A DNA stretch of 61,138 bases from Bacteroidetes bacterium OLB11 (GTDB lineage: Bacteria; Bacteroidota; Bacteroidia; Chitinophagales; Chitinophagaceae). The DNA lies in NCBI GenBank assembly GCA_001567165.1, contig LNFQ01000032.1, forward strand, positions 1 to 61,138. Direction: 5' to 3'. Of this stretch, positions 1 to 9,694 are shown in pieces (the stretch's first letter is position 1; each line of letters starts with the position of its first letter). Position numbers and translations under genes: made by a program. Below the pieces are notes generated by a model, which saw only the letters and a program-made list of their open reading frames with translations, made no database searches and had not been told where the DNA came from.

Positions 1-266
1 TTTAAAGTTATTAAATATTGTATTCATAATTTTTTTAATGATGATATTATTTTAGACGTAATTTTTTAATTTGAATGTTTGCTGTGATATAATTATTTTT
101 AACAATCGCGTAAAAGTAATCTTATTAATTCTTTTTTTTTTAATTTTTAATCAAAAAAAAGTAGCATAATATTTATAAGCAGATATTAAATTTAACTTTA
201 ATAAATTTTTGCAATTTTTTTGAATAGAAATAAGTCAATTTCTTTAAAAAAAATAGTGAGAAATAT
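1..266. other. AT-rich intergenic stretch, no gene seen
   Basis: This is very AT-rich sequence with many short T and A runs. I find no reading frame with coding character on either strand and no RNA fold I recognise. It ends at the promoter of the tRNA operon. Confidence 0.6.
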
Positions 267-296
267 TTGTAAGAATAAAATTAATATATACATTTG
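267..296 (+). promoter_or_regulatory. Promoter of the tRNA operon (TTG-N19-TACATTTG)
   Basis: TTG at 267-269 is followed by exactly 19 bases and then TACATTTG at 289-296, an exact fit to the Bacteroidota -33/-7 consensus. It continues as GCACTCC, the extension shared with the tRNA-Val, rpoB and rpsF promoters in this window. Transcription should start near 302, giving an 80-base leader before the first tRNA. Confidence 0.85.
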
Positions 297-381
297 CACT
301 CCATAAAATTAAAAACGAAGTTCTTTTTATAAATGAAACGCAATAGATAAACAGTTAGCTTATCTATATAAAAAATTTGAA

Positions 382-454
382 GCCACTTTAGCTCAGCTGG
401 TAGAGCAACTGATTTGTAATCAGTAGGTCGCTGGTTCGATTCCGGCAAGTGGCT
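382..454 (+). tRNA. tRNA-Thr (anticodon TGT)
   Basis: This is a 73-base cloverleaf. The acceptor stem GCCACTT pairs with AAGTGGC, the D loop has the usual AGCTCAGCTGGTAGAGC form, the anticodon loop TTTGTAA gives TGT, and the T loop is GGTTCGATTCC. CCA is not encoded. It is the first of four tRNAs in one transcript. Confidence 0.97.
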
Positions 455-464
455 CTTTTTTTTT

Positions 465-547
465 GGGTAGTTGCCCGAGGGGCTAAAGGGGGCAGACTGT
501 AAATCTGCTGGCTTACGCCTACGGTGGTTCGAATCCATCACTGCCCA
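465..547 (+). tRNA. tRNA-Tyr (anticodon GTA)
   Basis: This is an 83-base class II tRNA with a long variable arm. The anticodon loop CTGTAAA gives GTA. The acceptor GGGTAGT pairs with ACTGCCC with one T-G wobble, and the T arm is GGTTCGAATCC. It lies ten bases after tRNA-Thr(TGT). Confidence 0.97.
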
Positions 548-552
548 CACTT

Positions 553-624
<72 letters not shown>

Positions 625-684
625 CTCAGATACCGGTTGTTTTTGTATTTTCGACAATGACAATCGGTTTTTTTTTACTCTTTT

Positions 685-756
<72 letters not shown>

Positions 757-785
757 CTTTTCCCCTTTTTAAAAAATGATGATTA

Positions 786-826
786 TTAAATAAAAAGCGA
801 CTTCAAATGAATCGCTTTTTATTTAA
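786..826 (+). terminator. Terminator of the tRNA operon
   Basis: An inverted repeat of about 15 bp pairs TTAAATAAAAAGCGA (786-800) with TCGCTTTTTATTTAA (812-826) around an 11-base loop. It closes the tRNA transcript and can also serve the opposing DUF4956 gene. Confidence 0.8.
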
Positions 827-874
827 ACCTAAATTCTTAAATGTGTAATCTGGATTAAAGATTTAGTTAGATGA

Positions 875-1579
875 TTAATCATCATCACCCACTAGTCCTT
901 GTGTATTTTCATTATCTTTTGCATTATAAAATACAAATACTTTTGCAGTATCTCTTAGGAAATTAATTGTTTTTATTTCAGCTCTATGAATGGGTAATCC
1001 TGTACGCTCTTTCAAATCTTCAATCATTTCTTGCCTTTTTTCTGGCTGAATCAAATCGACACGTTCGTAAGTAATTTCTTTTACATTTTCGTGTGTTAAA
1101 CTGATATGTCGATCAAGTAAAAGAGTTAAAATTAAAATGGCAACATTGCAAATCAACATCACCCACCAGCCTTCATCTATCACAGATAAAGCATTGACCA
1201 TCCCAAGCGCTAAGCATATAAAAAAGTAGCCCATTTCTTTGATGGGAACTGTTACCGTTCGATAGCGCATGATTGAAAAAAAGGCTAGTAGTCCAAATGC
1301 AAACCCGGGTTTTAGTTTTGTAGTACTTAATAAAATAAAAATGATTATATTAAAAACAAAAAAGGTAAATAGGAAATCTTTGTTTTTATGAATTGGATAG
1401 TATATTAATCTTATCAATATAAAAATGGCTACAAAGTTGATCCCAAATCGGGTAATCAGTTCTATGTAATTTTCTAATCCTAAAGAAGGAGAACTTGCTG
1501 TGCTTTCTGAAAAAAAATCAGTATTGAGTTCTTTAGCAGATTCTGCTGCTTGTGTGAGCAAATGTTCAATTATTGGCAT
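875..1579 (-). CDS. DUF4956 family membrane protein
   Basis: This 234-residue protein matches the DUF4956 family. It has an N-terminal segment of about 35 residues, then four or five hydrophobic segments (about residues 45-150), with the conserved block FFSIMRYRTVTVPIKEMGYFF in the middle and a soluble C-terminal domain that ends in an acidic GDDD tail. Its start overlaps the end of the upstream VTC-domain gene by about 14 bases, so the two are translationally coupled. DUF4956 proteins commonly sit beside VTC-domain proteins in bacteria, but their biochemical role is not established. A partnership in polyphosphate or anionic-polymer synthesis at the inner membrane is inference from that linkage. 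Confidence 0.85.
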   Translation of the reverse strand: MPIIEHLLTQAAESAKELNTDFFSESTASSPSLGLENYIELITRFGINFVAIFILIRLIYYPIHKNKDFLFTFFVFNIIIFILLSTTKLKPGFAFGLLAFFSIMRYRTVTVPIKEMGYFFICLALGMVNALSVIDEGWWVMLICNVAILILTLLLDRHISLTHENVKEITYERVDLIQPEKRQEMIEDLKERTGLPIHRAEIKTINFLRDTAKVFVFYNAKDNENTQGLVGDDD

Positions 1580-2334
1580 ACGCTTTTATTTTATTTAGTT
1601 TTAATAGTATAGGTTTAAAATTATTGTGTTTGATGGATGGTTCGAGTAATGAAACCCCGATTGCATATTTACTGAATCCGGTTTCGTGTATTCGTAGTTT
1701 TTTTAGCACTTGAATTGTGTTGCTAAAAACATCGCTTTTACCTTGTTTGACTTCTATGACACATAAGTTAGGAAGTGCAATTTTTTTCTTGTCGTTGATT
1801 TTCAAAATTAATTTCTAAATCAATTGTAATTCGTTCAGTGAATTTTTTATTCGTTAAGGTAATTCTTTTAAAATAGTTGGTGATTTTCTTTTCAATTGGG
1901 CGATTATGAAGCCTTTTGTATTCTATCAAATTGTAATCATCTTCCGGCACTGAATGATAAATTTCATTGACTTTTTTTCTTTGTTTGTCAGTTCGAGTGC
2001 CATATAATTTTCGTTTGATTTCATAAAAGCAAAGATTACTTTCAATATATTCTCTACTTCGGACTTTTACTCGATTGACACAACCATTATGATGGTCTTT
2101 ATAAAATTGATAATTGGCTGTATCAAAATAAATCGTTTGATAATTAAATATACGAACATTATCTATTTCCAAAACAAATTGTTCTTCTTTAATTCCTTCT
2201 AATAATTGCAATAGCTCTGCTTTCGTCAAAATATATTTAGTGTCAATTCGGTTTTGAAGTTGTACACTATCAAGTTGTTTTAACGATACAGATTCGAATG
2301 ATTGAATACATTCTTGAATTTTATCAAAAAGCAT
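1566..2334 (-). CDS. VTC-domain (polyphosphate polymerase-like) protein, frameshifted
   Basis: The reading frame starting at 2334 encodes a VTC domain, the tunnel-shaped fold of the polyphosphate polymerase Vtc4. Visible features are the N-terminal RIDTKYILT motif, the strand YFDTANYQFYKDHHNG, VNRVKVRSREYIES and EIKRK with basic lining residues. Near 1787 the frame runs into a stop, while the next frame carries the expected C-terminus (LPNLCVIEVKQGKSD, then ETGFSKYAIG). Removing one base from the T7 run at 1781-1787 (A7 in the coding strand) joins both into 255 residues, the normal size. The gene is read into the DUF4956 gene. The break is most likely a sequence error rather than inactivation. 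Confidence 0.82.
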
Positions 2335-2578
2335 TTCTTATATTGTCTCCTTAATTTTTTCGATACTAAAGTAATCAAAATTTAATGATAATATAATATT
2401 AGTTTAATTAAATAGATTAATTTATAAAATAATTAGGTGTTTTTTTCACTTACGTCCATTAAATTAAAATCACAAATTAGAAATTTAGATATTAAAATGA
2501 TATAAGATAACTATAAAATAGAGCGAAAAGCATCACATTTTGGAGTTTTGAATATTTCAAATGAGGTGTATTATTTGA

Positions 2579-4321
2579 TTATTTCGACAACATTCTTTCG
2601 CCAATATATTTAATAGGAGAGCTGCCATAGCTCAAAAAATGTTCATGGAAATCTTTTAGCTGAAAGTCTTTCCCTTTCATGGTTTTATATTTTTCTCTAA
2701 GTTCTAAAATGGCAATAGCACCTGTGTAATATGAGCAAAGTTGTACTTGTGAAATTGTGGCTCGATGGTATTTTTCTGAAGCTTGAGCTTGTGTTTGAAA
2801 ACAATCTTTTGTCAGTAATTTCAAAATTTCTTTTTCGGTTTTTCCTAAACAATGTATTTGATAGTCAACAAGCACATTTCCTAATTCTCTTAATTTTAAT
2901 TTGCATAAAGCAAGCTGCATTTCAGGATGGTCGTCACCCCAACCGTTTTCTATCATCATACTTTCAGTATAGACAGCCCAGCCTTCTATCATTGTTCCAT
3001 TTTGAAAAACTGCTCGCACAATGTCTTTTGTTTTTTTATTATTGTAGATTCCTTGCAGACAATGCCCTGGTATGGCTTCATGGATGCTCAAAAGTTGTGA
3101 TGCATAATCGTTATATTCTTTGAGTGAGCCTAATGCTTTATCAACAGGATATTGAGATAAGTCATCTATGTTATAATAGGTGGCACCTTCATTTTGATAA
3201 GGTGGGGTAAACTCTGCACTGGCAATGGCAAAGCCTCTAGCATATTCCGGCATAAGTCGCACAATAACCGGTGGATTTGTTGTGTCAAAATCAAAAAGAT
3301 TTTTTTCAATAATGAATTTTTTCAATCGATGCACATGATTTGTCAATGAGTCAAAAAAATGATTGACGGTGGTATGTTGGTTTTGAATGCTATCCATAAC
3401 ACCTTGAATGAGTTGAATTGTATCTTGAGGCTTGGGAGTGTGAGGGTAATATTTAGCCCAGAGGGTGTCTGCAATTTCAAACATTTGATGATGATACTTT
3501 GCTTTATCTTCTAATGCACGTTGATAAATTTGGTCGGGAGTGATGTCTGCAACAATATCAAATTTGAATTTTTCTTCAAATAATTTTTTTCCAATTTTAA
3601 AATCTCTAAAAGAAATGTTAGGATTGTTTAAAATGCTGGAAAGGCTATCTGCAAATGATTTCATTGCAGTGATTGTTTTTTCAATATTTGATTTTAATGT
3701 GCTTTTTTCTTCTTCATTAAGAGTTGAAACTTTGATTGAATCGAATAAATATTGTCCTAAAACATTAATACCTGCTTTGTTTTGTTGGACAGACATTTGA
3801 AGATGTTCTTTTGTAGGATTTTTAATCATTTGTAATGCAGCTTTGTAATACAAATCGCTATGGGCAATATGTTGAGATAATATTTTGAGTCGCTCATTCA
3901 ATGGAGCATAAGGCTGGTTGATGATATAATCACAATCACTACTCAAATTATAAATCGTTGCATCCCATTCAAAAGGTTTCAAATCGGTCAAATACCATTT
4001 GTCGCTGTTGAGTTGATTTTCGATGATATGAAAACTTATTTTTTCATCTTCAGTCAAAGATTGAAAGTCAATTGATTTTAAAGAATCTAACCAATTATTC
4101 GAAAATGAAATAGAAGATTGAATTGAACTTGAGTCAGGAATAGTAAGGTTTTCATAATATTTTCCATAGCCAACTCCAATCGCTTTGGATGGGTATTGTT
4201 TCCAATAGGCATCTAAAAGTTGAATTTCGAATTGGGCGAAGTCTATCTTGTTTTTATTTTCATTTTGACATGATGAAAAAATGAAGATTATATAAAGGAA
4301 AGTAATTTGAATTGATTTCAT
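2579..4321 (-). CDS. DUF885 family putative metallopeptidase, lipoprotein
   Basis: This 580-residue protein begins with a lipoprotein signal (hydrophobic stretch ending in FSSC, Cys about residue 18). The C-terminal half carries the DUF885 hallmark HEAIPGHCLQ near residue 415, a HExxxGH zinc-type signature, followed by MIEGWAVYTE, where the Glu is a likely third ligand. DUF885 proteins are related to M2/M3-type peptidases and are often exported in Bacteroidota. Substrate is unknown. The gene is intact, monocistronic, and divergent from rocD. Other members of the family are cytoplasmic, so membrane anchoring here rests on the lipobox. Confidence 0.85.
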   Translation of the reverse strand: MKSIQITFLYIIFIFSSCQNENKNKIDFAQFEIQLLDAYWKQYPSKAIGVGYGKYYENLTIPDSSSIQSSISFSNNWLDSLKSIDFQSLTEDEKISFHIIENQLNSDKWYLTDLKPFEWDATIYNLSSDCDYIINQPYAPLNERLKILSQHIAHSDLYYKAALQMIKNPTKEHLQMSVQQNKAGINVLGQYLFDSIKVSTLNEEEKSTLKSNIEKTITAMKSFADSLSSILNNPNISFRDFKIGKKLFEEKFKFDIVADITPDQIYQRALEDKAKYHHQMFEIADTLWAKYYPHTPKPQDTIQLIQGVMDSIQNQHTTVNHFFDSLTNHVHRLKKFIIEKNLFDFDTTNPPVIVRLMPEYARGFAIASAEFTPPYQNEGATYYNIDDLSQYPVDKALGSLKEYNDYASQLLSIHEAIPGHCLQGIYNNKKTKDIVRAVFQNGTMIEGWAVYTESMMIENGWGDDHPEMQLALCKLKLRELGNVLVDYQIHCLGKTEKEILKLLTKDCFQTQAQASEKYHRATISQVQLCSYYTGAIAILELREKYKTMKGKDFQLKDFHEHFLSYGSSPIKYIGERMLSK

Positions 4322-4352
4322 TGATATATATAAAAAGTTTATTGAATGAATA

Positions 4353-4360
4353 CAAATCTA
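4353..4360 (-). promoter_or_regulatory. Promoter -7 element of the DUF885 gene
   Basis: On the minus strand the sequence is TAGATTTG, an exact TAnnTTTG match. It predicts a leader of about 27 bases. The bases after it (TATTC) lack the GCACTCCC extension of the growth-gene promoters. Confidence 0.6.
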
Positions 4361-4437
4361 TTTTTTTTCAATCAAAAATCGTAATTCTTTTCTAAAATCT
4401 AACTCTCTAAGTAGCCATGAATTGAAAAACATGATTT

Positions 4438-4466
4438 TGTGTAAAGCTTAATATGGTTTAGTTTTG
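4438..4466 (+). promoter_or_regulatory. rocD promoter (TTG-N18-TAGTTTTG)
   Basis: TTG at 4438-4440 and TAGTTTTG at 4459-4466 are separated by 18 bases. Transcription should start near 4472, leaving about 12 bases before the ATG. Confidence 0.65.
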
Positions 4467-4483
4467 TTTTTATTTTAATAAAT

Positions 4484-5719
4484 ATGAACAACCAAAATTC
4501 ACTCTCAAAACAATACATTCAAAAAGAAGAACTATATAATGCACATAATTATCATCCATTGCCAGTCGTGCTCAAGAAGGGTAGTGGAGTGTTTGTTTGG
4601 GATGTAGAAGATAAAAAATATTTTGATTTTTTAAGTGGATATTCAGCCATAAATCAAGGTCATTGCCATCCAAAAATTGTGCAAGCCATGATTGAGCAAG
4701 CTCAAATATTAACGCTGACATCAAGAGCTTTTTATAGTAATTTGTTAGGAGAATTTGCTGAATATATTACAACATATTTTGGCTATGATAAGGTACTACC
4801 AATGAATACAGGAGTTGAAGGGGTGGAAACAGCATTGAAGCTAGCCAGAAAATGGGGATATGAAAAAAAAGGAATTGAAGAGAATCAAGCTCAAGTGATT
4901 GTTTGTAATGATAATTTTCATGGAAGAACAATTAATGTGATTTCGTTTAGTAGTGATCCAACTTCTCGTACTGGATTTGGACCTTTTACTCATGGTTATA
5001 TTAATATTCCATTTGATGATACAACTGCTTTAGCAGAAGCACTTAAAAATAAAAATGTATGTGCATTTTTGTTTGAACCTATACAAGGGGAAGCTGGAGT
5101 GAAAGTGCCTAAGGGTGGGTATTTGAAGGCATGTTATGATATGTGTAAAGCTGCAAATGTTTTATTTATTGCTGATGAAATTCAAACTGGATTAGCTCGC
5201 ACTGGCAAAATGCTTGCTTGTGATTATGAAGATGTAAAACCGGATATTTTAATTTTGGGGAAAGCATTAAGTGGAGGCACAATGCCTATTAGTGCTGTGT
5301 TGTGTAATGATGAAATAATGTTGACTATTAAGCCGGGCGAACATGGTTCCACTTATGGTGGAAACCCTTTAGCTTGTAAGGTTGCTATTACTTCTTTGCA
5401 AGTTTTGAAAGACGAAAACATGGCTGAAAATGCAGCTCAAATGGGAACTTATTTCAGAGAAAAATTACAGAATATTAATTCTTCTTATATTAAAATTGTA
5501 AGAGGAAAAGGGTTGTTGAATGCAATTGAAATATCACATAAAAACGAAAATGCTGCATGGGAATTATGTATCGAAATGATGAATAATGGATTAATTGCTA
5601 AACCAACTCATGGTGATAAAATTCGTTTTGCACCTCCTTTAGTAATCACAAAATCGCAAATCGATGAGGCAGTTGCTATTATCGAAAAGAGCCTGAAAGT
5701 ATTGGCAGACCTTAAATAG
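4484..5719 (+). CDS. rocD: Ornithine--oxo-acid transaminase
   Basis: This 411-residue class III PLP aminotransferase transfers the delta-amino group of ornithine to 2-oxoglutarate, giving glutamate semialdehyde and glutamate (arginine and proline metabolism, cytoplasm). Family features are [22 protein letters not shown] near residue 40 (the Bacteroidota/eukaryote OAT form), the cofactor Asp in [15 protein letters not shown], the PLP lysine in ILGKALSGG, and [11 protein letters not shown]. Length and architecture match RocD. It stands alone, with no arginase or proline genes nearby, and its end overlaps the convergent flavoprotein gene by eight bases. Confidence 0.93.
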   Translation: MNNQNSLSKQYIQKEELYNAHNYHPLPVVLKKGSGVFVWDVEDKKYFDFLSGYSAINQGHCHPKIVQAMIEQAQILTLTSRAFYSNLLGEFAEYITTYFGYDKVLPMNTGVEGVETALKLARKWGYEKKGIEENQAQVIVCNDNFHGRTINVISFSSDPTSRTGFGPFTHGYINIPFDDTTALAEALKNKNVCAFLFEPIQGEAGVKVPKGGYLKACYDMCKAANVLFIADEIQTGLARTGKMLACDYEDVKPDILILGKALSGGTMPISAVLCNDEIMLTIKPGEHGSTYGGNPLACKVAITSLQVLKDENMAENAAQMGTYFREKLQNINSSYIKIVRGKGLLNAIEISHKNENAAWELCIEMMNNGLIAKPTHGDKIRFAPPLVITKSQIDEAVAIIEKSLKVLADLK

Positions 5720-6944
5720 AATGATTCACAATACTGCGGGATGCAATCATCCCACAGCTCCACGCATGCTGAAAATTAAAGCCACCTGTTATTCCATCCA
5801 CATCTAAAATTTCACCACCGAAGTAAATATTTTTAGCAAGTTTGCTTTGCATCGTTTGAGGGTCAACTTCATTAAGTGGAATGCCACCGCAGGTTACAAA
5901 TTCTTCTTTAAAAGTGGTCTTCCCTTTCACTTCAAACGCTTGAGCGGTCAATCGATGAATGAGTTTATTTTGAGCTTTAGATGTTAGCTCACTCCACTTT
6001 GTGTTGAAGTCAATATTAGCTTCTGTTAGAATAAAATGCCATAGTCTTTGTGGAATTTGAAATGGATTTTTATTACTAATTAAAAGCCCTGCTTGCTTTT
6101 CTCTGATTGTGTTCCAATGTAGTCTCACTTGATGTTCTTCCTGATTGATCCAATTGATTTGAATCGAGAAATGATAATTCATTTCGTGGAGAGTGCGTGC
6201 TGCCCATGCAGAGAGCCGCAATATCGCAGGGCCACTAAATCCCCAATGTGTGATTAGCAAAGGTCCTTGCTCACTGAATTTTGTTCCAGCTATTTTCACT
6301 AAAATATTTTCAACACTCACACCCATTAAGGTGTTGATGGAAGAATGAGCTAAATTAAATGTGAACAACGAAGGAACAGGATGAATAAAAGTATGCCCCA
6401 ATTTTTGCAACCATTGATACTGTGAATCTTTATGATATCCGCCTGTTGCAATCATGACAAAATCTGCCGTATAAGGGTAGCCATTTTTATCTTTCAATAT
6501 ATATGAAAAACCGTTTTTTTCAATAGAAATGATTTCTGTATTTGTTTTTAATGCAATTCGATATTGAGAGGTAAGATTTAAAAAACATTGAATAATGCTA
6601 TCGGAATGATTGCTTGTTGGAAACATTCTGCCATCGGCTTCTGTGTGTAATTGAACGCCTTGATTGGCAAACCATTGCACTGTATCTTTTGTAGAAAATA
6701 AAGAGAATGTCTTCTTTAGAAAATTCTTTCCTCGTGGATAAAAAGTAACCAATTTTGAATTTTGGAAACAAGCATGTGTGACATTGCATCGGCCACCACC
6801 ACTTACTTTTACTTTTTGTAAAACGTTTTTTTGTTTTTCAATGATAGTGATTTGAAGTGATTGATTTTGCATGGCAACGTTGATTGCACAGAAAAATCCA
6901 GAGGCACCTCCACCAATAACGATCAATTGTTTTGACATAAGCAA
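5712..6944 (-). CDS. BaiN/RdsA (HI0933)-family FAD flavoprotein
   Basis: This 410-residue protein belongs to the HI0933-like NAD(P)/FAD-dependent oxidoreductases. It has the N-terminal dinucleotide fold [13 protein letters not shown], the family motif [12 protein letters not shown] near residue 50, [22 protein letters not shown], and the C-terminal FAD-binding block [22 protein letters not shown]. These enzymes are soluble two-electron flavoproteins. A bile-acid-reducing member gave the family its BaiN name, but most members have unknown substrates. The start at 6944 could instead be three codons further in (MSK). It is divergent from recF. Confidence 0.85.
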   Translation of the reverse strand: MLMSKQLIVIGGGASGFFCAINVAMQNQSLQITIIEKQKNVLQKVKVSGGGRCNVTHACFQNSKLVTFYPRGKNFLKKTFSLFSTKDTVQWFANQGVQLHTEADGRMFPTSNHSDSIIQCFLNLTSQYRIALKTNTEIISIEKNGFSYILKDKNGYPYTADFVMIATGGYHKDSQYQWLQKLGHTFIHPVPSLFTFNLAHSSINTLMGVSVENILVKIAGTKFSEQGPLLITHWGFSGPAILRLSAWAARTLHEMNYHFSIQINWINQEEHQVRLHWNTIREKQAGLLISNKNPFQIPQRLWHFILTEANIDFNTKWSELTSKAQNKLIHRLTAQAFEVKGKTTFKEEFVTCGGIPLNEVDPQTMQSKLAKNIYFGGEILDVDGITGGFNFQHAWSCGMIASRSIVNHSI

Positions 6945-6996
6945 ATGTATGTTTAAGTAGATGAACTATTATTGATTTTTCCTTATAAAAAAAAAT

Positions 6997-7004
6997 TATC
7001 TTCG
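6997..7004 (+). promoter_or_regulatory. recF promoter -7 element, leaderless arrangement
   Basis: TATCTTCG differs from TAnnTTTG by one base and is followed by CACGGC and then ATG at 7011. Using rnpB as a ruler (start about six bases after the last G), the mRNA begins at about 7010, one base before the ATG. Confidence 0.6.
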
Positions 7005-7010
7005 CACGGC

Positions 7011-8078
7011 ATGAAGGTTCAGTCATTGAGTTTATACCACTTTAAAAATTATATTCAATCCGAATTTAAATTCGATGGAAATATTGTTTGTATTGTCGGC
7101 AAGAATGGAAGTGGGAAAACGACAATTTTAGATGCAATTTATTTTTTGTGTTTTACCAAAAGTTATTTTATTAACAATGACTCGATGTGTATTTCCGCAA
7201 ATCAAAAGGGGATGATGTTAAAAGCTCATTTTCTTAAAGATAGTTTACATGAAGTGCAGTGTACGATTAGAGAAAATGGCAAAAAGGAATTTTCAAAAGA
7301 TAAAATTTTATATACTCATTTGTCAAAACATATTGGCGAATTTTCTGTAGTGATGGTCACTCCTGATGATACACAGTTGATAACAGAAACGAGCGAGATT
7401 AGAAGAAAATATTTAGATGTATTGATCTCTCAACTTGATTCAAATTATATGAACAGTTTAATTTCATATAATAAAATTTTACAACAACGGAATGCTTTAT
7501 TAAAAAACAATCAAGGGGTAGATTATCATTTATTAGATTATTACGATGAGCAATTAGCTTCTTTTTCCGTTTTAATATTTGAAATGAGAAAAAAAATTAC
7601 TTTGATGATTGCTGATAAAACGATGAAGATATATCATTTTCTTTCACCCGAATTAGAAGAAGAAATTCAAATTCAATATTCATCGCCCTTAATGAATGGG
7701 AATTTAACACAATTACTGAAAGCTAGTCGGCAAAAGGATATTATAACACAACGATCTAATGTTGGGATACATAAAGATGATTTAATATTCACATTGCATG
7801 GAATGCCATTGAAAAATGTTGCGTCACAAGGGCAGCGAAAATCATTTTTATATGGATTAAAATTCGCTCAATATGAAATATTATTAGAGAGCAATTTGTT
7901 TTATCCAGTGTTACTTTTAGATGACGTTTTTGAAAAATTAGATTATTTAAGAGGGGAAAAAATTATTGAATATATTAGTAAACAAACGAGTCAAGTTTTT
8001 ATAACAGATACACATAAAGAACGTTTAGAAAATGCTTTCATTAAAGTAAACCAAAGGCCTTTCTTTATTGAGTTGTAA
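7011..8078 (+). CDS. recF: DNA replication and repair protein RecF
   Basis: This 355-residue ABC-type ATPase loads RecA at ssDNA gaps as part of RecFOR. It has the Walker A motif GKNGSGKTTILDAIYFL near residue 30, the ABC-signature region ASQGQRKSFLYGLKFAQYE, and Walker B PVLLLDDVFEKLD followed by a D-loop, ending in the ITDTHKERL switch-like region. I start it at 7011 (MKVQSLSLYHFKNY, the normal RecF opening). The in-frame ATG 13 codons upstream would lie upstream of the promoter. As in other Bacteroidota, it is not linked to dnaA, dnaN or gyrB. Confidence 0.94.
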   Translation: MKVQSLSLYHFKNYIQSEFKFDGNIVCIVGKNGSGKTTILDAIYFLCFTKSYFINNDSMCISANQKGMMLKAHFLKDSLHEVQCTIRENGKKEFSKDKILYTHLSKHIGEFSVVMVTPDDTQLITETSEIRRKYLDVLISQLDSNYMNSLISYNKILQQRNALLKNNQGVDYHLLDYYDEQLASFSVLIFEMRKKITLMIADKTMKIYHFLSPELEEEIQIQYSSPLMNGNLTQLLKASRQKDIITQRSNVGIHKDDLIFTLHGMPLKNVASQGQRKSFLYGLKFAQYEILLESNLFYPVLLLDDVFEKLDYLRGEKIIEYISKQTSQVFITDTHKERLENAFIKVNQRPFFIEL

Positions 8079-8094
8079 TGGATTTGAGAATGGA

Positions 8095-8586
8095 TTAATT
8101 TTCTGATTCTAGTTCTTTTTCTAAAATTTTATTTATATCATAAAGACTTTTATTTATAGCAAAAATTTTCCCGTCTTTTATTAATAATTTATTTGGAATT
8201 GATTCAATATGATATTGCTTACAAGTTTTTCCATTCATGCCATAAGCATCGTTTACTAATACAAAAGGCAAGTTTAATTTTCGACACATAGCCACCCAAT
8301 TGTAGTAATCTTTATCGAGTGAAACTGCGTAAACTTCAAGCCCCTTTTTATGATAATTTTCATAAATACTAATGAGGTCTGGCATCGATTGAACACATGG
8401 GTAGCACCATGCTGCCCAAAAATCTAATAAGATTATTTTTGCTTTCACCTCACTCAACGGTTTCCATTTTCCTAAAGAATCAGGGAGTTTGATTTCCGGA
8501 GCAATGTCTCCTACATTAAGCTGGGCTTGAGTTGTAGAAAATGTGAAAGCTAGAAATAATGAAAGGATAATGTTTTTTAGTTTCAT
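8095..8586 (-). CDS. TlpA-family thioredoxin-fold protein, exported
   Basis: This 163-residue protein has a cleavable signal peptide (MKLKNIILSLFLAFTFSTTQAQ) and an AhpC/TSA-TlpA type thioredoxin domain with the redox motif WAAWCYPC, here CYPC, near residue 60. It also has the cis-Pro region ESIPNKLLI. It probably acts in the periplasm, reducing disulfides or apocytochrome. Its start overlaps the stop of the upstream MauG-like gene by four bases (ATGA), so the pair is translationally coupled. Confidence 0.85.
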   Translation of the reverse strand: MKLKNIILSLFLAFTFSTTQAQLNVGDIAPEIKLPDSLGKWKPLSEVKAKIILLDFWAAWCYPCVQSMPDLISIYENYHKKGLEVYAVSLDKDYYNWVAMCRKLNLPFVLVNDAYGMNGKTCKQYHIESIPNKLLIKDGKIFAINKSLYDINKILEKELESEN

Positions 8587-9639
8587 TTTGGGTTTGAAAA
8601 ATTTTTATTGTGAATAAATGAAGTATCAGTTAAAGTGTTTAAAAATACAATTAAATCGTCTATGTCATCATCTGATAGACGACCTTTTGGAATATTTTTT
8701 AATTCTGGTGCTAAATTTTTAGAGTAATGAAATCCGGTATTATAAAATTCGATACATTCTCTTAATGTTGCAAATCGTCCATCGTGCATATAGGGTGCTG
8801 TCATTGCAATATTTCTTAGAGTACTCGTTTTGAATTTTCCAATATCATCTGGATTTAATGTAATCCGATAACGTCCTAAATCAAGCGGAATACTGTCTAG
8901 TCCTATATCTCTAAATTCAAAGTCAGTGAAGGTATTCCCTAAAGTGTGGCAATGAGCACAGGTTCCTTTTTGTTCATCTAAAAAAATATTGAAACCATTC
9001 ATTTCTTTGCTGGTTAATGTGATTTCACCACGTTGCCATTTATCAAAACGAGTGTTGCCAGATAGGAGAGTTCTTTCAAATTGAGCAAGAGCATAAAGAA
9101 TGAATTTTGTTGAAATTTTATCAGTCCCAAATGCTTTTTTAAACAAGGAAGGATATTCCGGATTGCTTTGCAACTTATTGACGACATTGAGCATGGTTTC
9201 GTGCATTTCCAAAGGATTCGTAATGGGGCCGAGTGCTTGTGATTCTAAATCATTTGCTCCTCCGTCCCAAAAGAATTTTTTTTCATATCCAACATTAAAT
9301 AAAGTCATTGCGTTTCTTTCTCCACGAAATCCATCTACACCAGTACTAAGAGCAAAGTTGCTATCTTTAAAATAGTTTTGATGCTGATGACAACTAGCAC
9401 AACTTATTTTATTATTGGCAGATAAAAGAGGTTCATAAAATAATTTTCTTCCGAGAAAAACGCCTTCTTCTGTTAAAGGGTTATCCTCTGGAATGTGCAT
9501 GGGTGGTAAGCCTGCTGGGATTTCTAATTTTAAAAAATGAGGATGATAGTCCGACTCTTTAGGAAAAGCAGGGTCGTGCTTACACCCTATGATGAAGAGA
9601 ATAATGGTATTGAATAGAAAAAAAAACTTTCTGATTCAT
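8583..9639 (-). CDS. MauG/CcpA-type di-haem cytochrome c peroxidase lipoprotein, frameshifted in signal peptide
   Basis: The protein carries two haem c sites, CASCH (about residue 81) and CAHCH (about 226), the Trp-bearing FFWDGGA block and TLRNIAMTAPYMHDGRFATL, all typical of bacterial di-haem peroxidases. The open frame has its first ATG only at 9500. Upstream the same frame continues as a lipoprotein signal ending in IIGC plus the usual LEIPAGLPP segment, and a start ATG lies at 9639 in the next frame. Removing one base from the A9 run at 9618-9626 joins them, giving 351 residues. It is co-transcribed with the TlpA-like gene. Likely role: periplasmic peroxide reduction with electrons from cytochrome c. 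Confidence 0.85.
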
Positions 9640-9694
9640 TTAGTAAAAATAAGATATTTTTAAAACTAATTTATACTTTTAAGGTTGATAGGTA

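Noticed and set aside
2731..3800. Plus-strand frames inside the DUF885 gene
   Set aside because: They are antisense shadows of a strong, motif-bearing gene.
6972..7010. Longer RecF start at 6972
   Set aside because: The extra 13 residues do not occur in RecF, and the -7 promoter element lies between the two starts.
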